This document shows positions 58,847-64,000 of a stretch of 64,000 nt of DNA, piece after piece; position 1 is the stretch's first letter; the number at the start of each line of letters is the position of its first letter. The stretch is from Pantoea agglomerans (GTDB taxonomy: Bacteria; Pseudomonadota; Gammaproteobacteria; Enterobacterales; Enterobacteriaceae). The position numbers and the translations under genes are program-made. The notes under the pieces were generated by a model that was not told the origin of the DNA, made no database searches, and saw only the letters and a list, made by a program, of their open reading frames with translations. Location of the stretch: NCBI RefSeq assembly GCF_021397715.1, contig NZ_CP090207.1:1302001-1366000 (forward strand), in the 5' to 3' direction.

Positions 58847-61699
58847 TTGAAATATCCTGTCTCTTTCCGCACCACGCTTCGCATCTCGCGCTATCTTTTT
58901 CGCGCGCTGGCGCTGCTAATCTGGACGCTGGGCGCCGTACTGACCGCCTTCTATATCATCAGCGTGTTGCATGAAAAAGAGACGCAGGTTCGTCAGGAGT
59001 TCGCCAGTAATTACGGCTCTATTCAGTGGTATGTCCGGCATTCAGCCGACATGATGCGTGAGCTGAAATATATTACCGAGAACCGCTTAACCAACGCCAG
59101 CAACGGGCTGGATGTGCTGACCGGCATGATGCCAGGCAAAGCGGCTCAGCCGCAGTTTACACCGCTGTTTTCCGATGGCGACTGTACCTCAATGAGCAAC
59201 ACCTGGCGCAACTCGCTGGATTCCCTTAGCTACTACATCAATTACTGGAAAAGTAACTTTGCCTCGTCGTATGAGCTGAATCGGGTATTTTTCATTGGTG
59301 GCGAAAATCAGTGTCTGGCTGACTTTACCATCGGCAGCAGCAACGCCGATCGCGAGCGTAGCCTGAAATCGCTGCGTGAGAACGTGTTGCGCTACCGCAA
59401 CAGCAATGAAGAAGAGCGCCGCAATCCGATGTACTGGATTAACAGTACTGCTCAGCCGGGTGTCGGTACCTTCTATATGGTGGTGCCGGTCTATGTCGCC
59501 AATAAACTGCAGGCGCTGCTCGGCGTCGAGCAGAATATCCGGCTGGACGAATTTATTCAGCCGGGCAGCCTGCCGGTTATCGCCTCGGTAACCGATGAAA
59601 ATTATCGTCCGTTACTCAATTCGCGCCGTGGCGGTCTTGGCTTCTCGCTGGACGATCTGCCCGACGATAAAACCTGGTTTGGCTACCTCAACGGTTATCG
59701 CCAGCTGGTACTGAAGAAACCGCTGCCGCCGTCCGATCTTAACGTGGTGTGGTCAATCCCGACTCATGTGATGGTCGATCAGCTGAAGCTGATGATGATC
59801 AATGCGCTGCTGCTCAATATTTTCAGCGCGATCATGCTGTTTACCCTGGCCTGGCTGTTTGAGCGCCGGATGTTCCTGCCCGCCGAAGAGAATGCGCACC
59901 GGCTGGAGGAGCATGAGCAGTTTAACCGTAAAATTGTCGCCTCCGCGCCAGTGGGTATCTGTATCTTACGCACCAGCGACGGCACCAACATTCTGAGTAA
60001 TGAGCTGGCGCATAACTATCTGACGCTGCTGACCCAGGAAGATCGCCAGCGGCTGAACGAAATCATTGGCGGCCAACAGGTGAACTTTGTTGATGTGCTG
60101 ACCGGCAGTAACACCAACCTGCAAATCAGCTTTGTTCACTCGCGCTATCGCAATGAAAACGTAGCGATTTGTGTGCTGGTGGATGTCTCGGCGCGTGTCC
60201 GGATGGAGCAGTCGCTGCAGGAGATGGCGCACGCAGCGGAACAGGCCAGTCAGTCGAAATCGATGTTCCTCGCCACCGTCAGTCACGAACTGCGCACGCC
60301 GCTTTACGGCATCATCGGTAACCTCGATCTGTTGCAGACCAAGCAGCTACCGAGCGGCATTGATTCGCTGGTCACCGCAATGAATAACTCGTCCAGCCTG
60401 TTGCTGAAAATCATCAGCGACATTCTCGACTTCTCTAAAATTGAGTCGGAACAGCTGAAGATTGAGCCGCGTCCGTTTGCGCCGCGTGAAATCGTTACCC
60501 ATATCGTGGGTAACTACCTGTCGCTGGTGGTGAAAAAACGGCTGACGCTCTACTGCTTCATTGAGCATGACGTCCCGCAGGTGCTGGATGGCGATCCGCT
60601 GCGTCTGCAACAGGTGATCTCAAACCTGCTGAATAACGCGATTAAGTTTACCCACACCGGCTGTATCATCCTGCATGCGTATGTGGCCGAGGGCTATCTG
60701 GCGTTCCGCGTGCGCGATACCGGGGTTGGCATTCCGGCCAAAGAGCTGCCGCGGCTGTTTGATCCTTTCTTCCAGGTGGGTAATGGCGTGCAGCGTAATT
60801 TCCAGGGTACCGGACTGGGGCTGGCGATTTGTGAAAAACTGATCAACATGATGGATGGCGATATTGAGGTCGACTCAGAGCCGGGCATGGGCAGTCAGTT
60901 CATCGTACGCATTCCGATTTATAAAGGCCAACCGCCTGCGCTACCGCGGCTGGAAGAGATGCAGGACAAAAAAATCTGGCTGGCGATGTGCAACGAATAC
61001 CTGGCGGAATTTATTGCGCGGCAGTTGCGGCAGCAGGGCATTCAGGTTGCTGAATACAACGGCAAGCCCGGCCCGGACGATGTGGTGATGACCGATTACG
61101 AACTGGATATCGATCTGCCGCTGCGGGCGCTGGTTACTTTTGACGGGTCGCATGTGGATATGCCGCGTGAACCTCATCCGGGACGCTGGATTCACTCTAC
61201 CGCCACGCTGCATGAAGTGCCGACGCTGCTGGCGCGTATCTATCGCATCGTGCTGGACAGCGACGCAGCGGATGCGCTGTTGCTGGCCGGGCCGGTAGAG
61301 CAAAAAGTGCATAACGACGACATCATGGTGCTGATCGTTGACGATCATCCGATCAACCGTATGCTGCTCTCTGAACAGCTCGGCACCCTGGGTTATCAGG
61401 TCAAAACCGCGCAGGATGGGGTCGACGCGCTCAACGTGCTGAGCCGCAATGAGATCGATATTGTGCTGACCGACGTTAACATGCCGAATATGGATGGCTA
61501 TCGCCTGACGCAGCGGCTCCGTCAGCTGGGACATCTGTTCCCGGTGGTGGGCGTAACGGCCAACGCGCTGGCTGAAGAGAAGCAGCGTTGTATGGATGCG
61601 GGAATGGATAACTGTCTGTCGAAACCGGTGACCTTAGACGTGCTGAAGGTAACGCTGGCGATCTATGCAGAGCGGGTACGTAAAACGCGGGCAGGATAG
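58847..61699 (+). CDS. rcsC: Hybrid sensor kinase RcsC
   Basis: A 950-residue Rcs phosphorelay kinase starting at TTG, with MKYPVSFRTTLRISRYLFRAL aligned to the E. coli start. It has a membrane helix (about 20-40), a periplasmic domain, a second helix near 315-340, a PAS-like segment, a dimerisation His at 480 (ATVSHELRTPLYG), HATPase motifs (SNLLNNAIKF, RDTGVGIP, GTGLGLAI), the ABL domain, and a C-terminal receiver with Asp876 (LTDVNMPNMDG). It passes phosphate to RcsD and then RcsB. It converges on rcsB, as in E. coli. Confidence 0.96.
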   Translation: MKYPVSFRTTLRISRYLFRALALLIWTLGAVLTAFYIISVLHEKETQVRQEFASNYGSIQWYVRHSADMMRELKYITENRLTNASNGLDVLTGMMPGKAAQPQFTPLFSDGDCTSMSNTWRNSLDSLSYYINYWKSNFASSYELNRVFFIGGENQCLADFTIGSSNADRERSLKSLRENVLRYRNSNEEERRNPMYWINSTAQPGVGTFYMVVPVYVANKLQALLGVEQNIRLDEFIQPGSLPVIASVTDENYRPLLNSRRGGLGFSLDDLPDDKTWFGYLNGYRQLVLKKPLPPSDLNVVWSIPTHVMVDQLKLMMINALLLNIFSAIMLFTLAWLFERRMFLPAEENAHRLEEHEQFNRKIVASAPVGICILRTSDGTNILSNELAHNYLTLLTQEDRQRLNEIIGGQQVNFVDVLTGSNTNLQISFVHSRYRNENVAICVLVDVSARVRMEQSLQEMAHAAEQASQSKSMFLATVSHELRTPLYGIIGNLDLLQTKQLPSGIDSLVTAMNNSSSLLLKIISDILDFSKIESEQLKIEPRPFAPREIVTHIVGNYLSLVVKKRLTLYCFIEHDVPQVLDGDPLRLQQVISNLLNNAIKFTHTGCIILHAYVAEGYLAFRVRDTGVGIPAKELPRLFDPFFQVGNGVQRNFQGTGLGLAICEKLINMMDGDIEVDSEPGMGSQFIVRIPIYKGQPPALPRLEEMQDKKIWLAMCNEYLAEFIARQLRQQGIQVAEYNGKPGPDDVVMTDYELDIDLPLRALVTFDGSHVDMPREPHPGRWIHSTATLHEVPTLLARIYRIVLDSDAADALLLAGPVEQKVHNDDIMVLIVDDHPINRMLLSEQLGTLGYQVKTAQDGVDALNVLSRNEIDIVLTDVNMPNMDGYRLTQRLRQLGHLFPVVGVTANALAEEKQRCMDAGMDNCLSKPVTLDVLKVTLAIYAERVRKTRAG

Positions 61700-61710
61700 G
61701 GCAGGAGTAA

Positions 61711-61733
61711 AGGCGGTGCCGGTGGCACCGCCT
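61711..61733. terminator. Hairpin between convergent rcsC and rcsB
   Basis: AGGCGGTGCC (61711-61720) and GGCACCGCCT (61724-61733) form a perfect 10-bp stem with a 3-base loop, close to both stop codons. U-tracts are short, so it may act in both directions with moderate strength. Confidence 0.65.
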
Positions 61734-61740
61734 CGTGATA

Positions 61741-62391
61741 CTAGTCTTTTTCGACCTGAGTCTGGCTGACAGACGACAGGTAGTTCAGCAGCGCGATATC
61801 GTTATCCACGCCCAGTTTCATCATGGCTGATTTCTTCTGGCTACTGATGGTCTTAATACTGCGGTTCAGCTTCTTGGCAATTTCGGTCACCAGGAAACCT
61901 TCAGCGAACAGACGCAGCACTTCGCTCTCTTTTGGTGACAGGCGTTTGTCGCCGTAACCGCCAGCGCTGATCTTCTCCAGCAGTTTTGCCACGCTTTCCG
62001 GCGTATACTTTTTGCCTTTCTGCAGTGCAGCCAGAGCTTTTGGCAGATCGGTTGGTGCGCCTTGCTTCAGAACGATCCCTTCAATATCGAGATCCAGCAC
62101 GGAGCTCAGAATCGCCGGGTTATTGTTCATGGTCAGAACGATAATCGACAGATCCGGATAGTGACGTTTAATATATTTAATCAGCGTGATGCCATCGCCA
62201 TACTTTTCACCCGGCATAGAGAGGTCGGTGATCAGGACGTTGGCATCGAGCTTAGAGAGATTGTTGATCAGTGCTGTTGAGTCTTCGAACTCACCTACAA
62301 CGTTAACCCATTCAATTTGTTCCAGAGACTTTCGGATACCGAAAAGAACAATCGGATGGTCATCGGCAATAATTACGTTTAAGTTATTCAT
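61741..62391 (-). CDS. rcsB: Response regulator RcsB
   Basis: A 216-residue NarL/FixJ-type regulator, same length as E. coli RcsB. Acceptor Asp56 lies in NVLITDLSMPG; Lys is in IVLKQGAP; the C-terminal HTH is LSPKESEVLRLFAEGFLVTEIAKKLNRSIKTISSQKKSAMMKLGV. It controls capsule, motility, rprA and stress genes, alone or with RcsA or other partners. The ATG at 62391 is separated from the rcsD stop by a single base, so translation is coupled. Family knowledge links RprA, an RcsB target, to repression of lrhA, also in this window. Confidence 0.98.
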   Translation of the reverse strand: MNNLNVIIADDHPIVLFGIRKSLEQIEWVNVVGEFEDSTALINNLSKLDANVLITDLSMPGEKYGDGITLIKYIKRHYPDLSIIVLTMNNNPAILSSVLDLDIEGIVLKQGAPTDLPKALAALQKGKKYTPESVAKLLEKISAGGYGDKRLSPKESEVLRLFAEGFLVTEIAKKLNRSIKTISSQKKSAMMKLGVDNDIALLNYLSSVSQTQVEKD

Positions 62392-62392
62392 C

Positions 62393-64000
62393 TTATTGGT
62401 TACCTTGCTGCAGCAGTTGATTGACGTAAGCGTCAATATCACTGGTGGTATTTTTAATGTTTGAATCGTCACACGCTTTAATGTGGTGTTCTAACTCTTC
62501 ACAAAGCTGTTTGCCGGGAGTCAGATTGAGCATGGCAAACACGCCCTTGAGGCGATGCGCTGTCTGAGCAAGCGAGGCGTAGTCCTTTTCCGCCGACTCA
62601 GTATACAGTCTCTTTACATCAACCGGTACTGTCTCCGTAAACAGCTGGAAATAGCCGCCGCTCATCAATGGCGTGGCCGCTTCTTCTTCAGCATCATCTT
62701 CCATCACATCGTGTGACAGTTGCTTCTCAATCAGCGCCAGCAATGCATCGAGCAGCGCATTACTGAGATTGAAATTAACCCGATACTGCTGGTCATTCAG
62801 CGCATGATGACCGGGTTCATCACCGGCCAGCAGCAGTGACCAGCCGCTCAGTTTGGTCGGATCATCGGTGATCAACACATCATGATCCTGCCCGGAAATA
62901 CGCTCGTCTGGCGTCAGACAACGCGCACCCCAGTTTTCCAGATGGCGGCAGACGATCTTGTGTACGTCTTCCACGGCAATCTCCACCAGCGCGGTGACGC
63001 CATCGAGAATTTTTTCCTCTTCCTCTTCGGTTTTCTGTTCCAGCACCAGCGGCAGCTGCATGTTGTAGCGGGTGCCGATATCGGCTTTCGCCACGATATC
63101 CAGACTGCCGCCCATCTGCTTGCACAGCTGTTTGCACAGGAAGAAGGCCATACCTGACGCCTGACCATAACGATCCTGGCGGGTATCGCCAAGGAACGGG
63201 AAGTCGACATTCGCCAGCTCATCCACCGTCAGGCCGGCACCGGTATCGACCAGCTCAATCATCAAGCGGTCGGCCTGTTTATCCGCTGCTTTGACTTCCA
63301 GCGTGATTTTGCCCCAGCGCGTGGTAGTCAGCGAGTAGTGCATCAGAGTAATCAGAACCTTACGCAGCGCCCGGCGATCGCCAAAGCGCATTTCATCATT
63401 CGGCAGATGATTGTTCACCACCAGCGCCAGCCCTTTACGCCGCATCAGCGGCAGGCTTTCCAGCGCGATTTCATCCAGCAGCTCCTGCAGACTGAATACC
63501 GTCGCGTCCGGTGACCAGTCGTGCGCCTCCAGCCGGTTAAGCAGCACGATATCGTCGACCAGGCGCGCCAGACCCTGACTCTCATCCAGCACGTCCAGCA
63601 CGGTTTCATCGCTGTCACGCTGACTCAGCTGGACCAGCTGCGAGACAATTTTTTCCAGCGGCTGATTCAGAGCATGACCGAGGTTATGCAGCAGCTGCTG
63701 TCGCATCTGATGGTTACGATCCAGTACCTGCTGCGCCTTTTGCAGCTTCTTATTCACCAGCAGTTCACGATCCTGGTCGCGCATCATAAACAGCTGAGTA
63801 TGAGGCGACAGCACGCTGCGGGCGTGACGAATCTCATACACTTCATTATTGATGGTGGCCTGCAGCACGCCCTGATGCTGGTCGGACATATTAATGATCT
63901 TCTGCAGATTAAGATGTGGCAGAAGATGTTCCGCGATCTTATTACTTAGCAGAGTGCGGTTACTGGCGAAGTCATACACCAGCAGGCCGACCGGCAGGCT
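62393..64000 (-). CDS. rcsD: Phosphotransfer protein RcsD, N-terminus off the right edge
   Basis: 536 codons are visible; the frame is open to base 64000 (SLPVGLLVYDF), so about 350 N-terminal residues including both membrane helices are outside the window. Seen are the catalytically inactive kinase-like domain (NNHLPNDEMRFGDRRALRKVLITL, VDTGAGLTV, GQASGMAFFLCKQLCKQMGG), the ABL domain, and the C-terminal HPt with the phospho-His in SLAQTAHRLKGVFAMLNL. It relays phosphate from RcsC to RcsB, encoded immediately downstream. Confidence 0.95.
   Translation of the reverse strand, partial: SLPVGLLVYDFASNRTLLSNKIAEHLLPHLNLQKIINMSDQHQGVLQATINNEVYEIRHARSVLSPHTQLFMMRDQDRELLVNKKLQKAQQVLDRNHQMRQQLLHNLGHALNQPLEKIVSQLVQLSQRDSDETVLDVLDESQGLARLVDDIVLLNRLEAHDWSPDATVFSLQELLDEIALESLPLMRRKGLALVVNNHLPNDEMRFGDRRALRKVLITLMHYSLTTTRWGKITLEVKAADKQADRLMIELVDTGAGLTVDELANVDFPFLGDTRQDRYGQASGMAFFLCKQLCKQMGGSLDIVAKADIGTRYNMQLPLVLEQKTEEEEEKILDGVTALVEIAVEDVHKIVCRHLENWGARCLTPDERISGQDHDVLITDDPTKLSGWSLLLAGDEPGHHALNDQQYRVNFNLSNALLDALLALIEKQLSHDVMEDDAEEEAATPLMSGGYFQLFTETVPVDVKRLYTESAEKDYASLAQTAHRLKGVFAMLNLTPGKQLCEELEHHIKACDDSNIKNTTSDIDAYVNQLLQQGNQ

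Overview
The window is a stretch of enterobacterial chromosome. The protein sequences and local gene order (pdxB-usg-truA-dedA-accD-folC-dedD-cvpA-purF-ubiX, the his permease, pta-ackA, alaA-lrhA-nuoA-N, nrdAB-yfaE, ubiG, gyrA, rcsCBD) closely follow the Escherichia coli 50-ish minute region in mirrored orientation. Several E. coli neighbours are absent from their usual places (folX, yfcG, yfcE, yfcC, yfbS, the second argT/hisJ copy, the men cluster), and opgD sits between elaA and elaB. Together with GC-rich codon use and a TctDE/TctC citrate module at the left edge, this suggests an Erwiniaceae genome, most likely Pantoea or a close relative. The genus is inferred, not proven.

Layout: 1-4.7 kb is an accessory-looking block: the end of a tricarboxylate transporter (tctC, continuing off the left edge), its divergent two-component regulators tctD-tctE, and a divergent EamA exporter/AraC regulator pair. 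4.8-18.1 kb is the pdxB to hisP housekeeping run (vitamin B6, tRNA pseudouridine, fatty acid and folate synthesis, septal DedD, purine, ubiquinone cofactor, basic amino acid uptake). 18.2-28.2 kb has yfcH, yfcF, yfcD, the acetate genes ackA-pta, yfbV-yfbU-yfbT, yfbR and alaA. 28.2-30.7 kb holds the LysR regulator lrhA (HexA in soft-rot relatives) flanked by long regulatory leaders. 30.7-45.9 kb is the complete 13-gene respiratory complex I operon, with nuoC and nuoD fused. 46.0-50.3 kb has elaA, opgD, elaB and yfaY. 50.3-54.1 kb is the aerobic ribonucleotide reductase operon nrdA-nrdB-yfaE. 54.7-58.2 kb has the divergent pair ubiG and gyrA. 58.8-64.0 kb carries the Rcs phosphorelay: rcsC facing rcsB-rcsD, with rcsD cut by the right edge.

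I see no phage, transposase, CRISPR, restriction or toxin locus, and no tRNA or rRNA gene. I cannot honestly point to a new multi-gene system here. The unusual content is between genes. Most notable is a roughly 200-bp duplicated segment between gyrA and rcsC, in which one copy looks interrupted by a 99-bp, cloverleaf-like structured element while the other copy looks like the empty site. Other points are a structured repeat-like element splitting nuoL from nuoM, two inverted repeats just upstream of nuoA, recurring motifs in the lrhA leader, mutually exclusive hairpins between nrdA and nrdB, and a sigma54 promoter with NtrC-like dyads in front of the only binding-protein gene of the his permease.

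Functionally the window links central metabolism (complex I, acetate overflow, alanine synthesis, purine and dNTP supply) with global control of envelope, motility and exopolysaccharide (LrhA, RcsCDB, OpgD).
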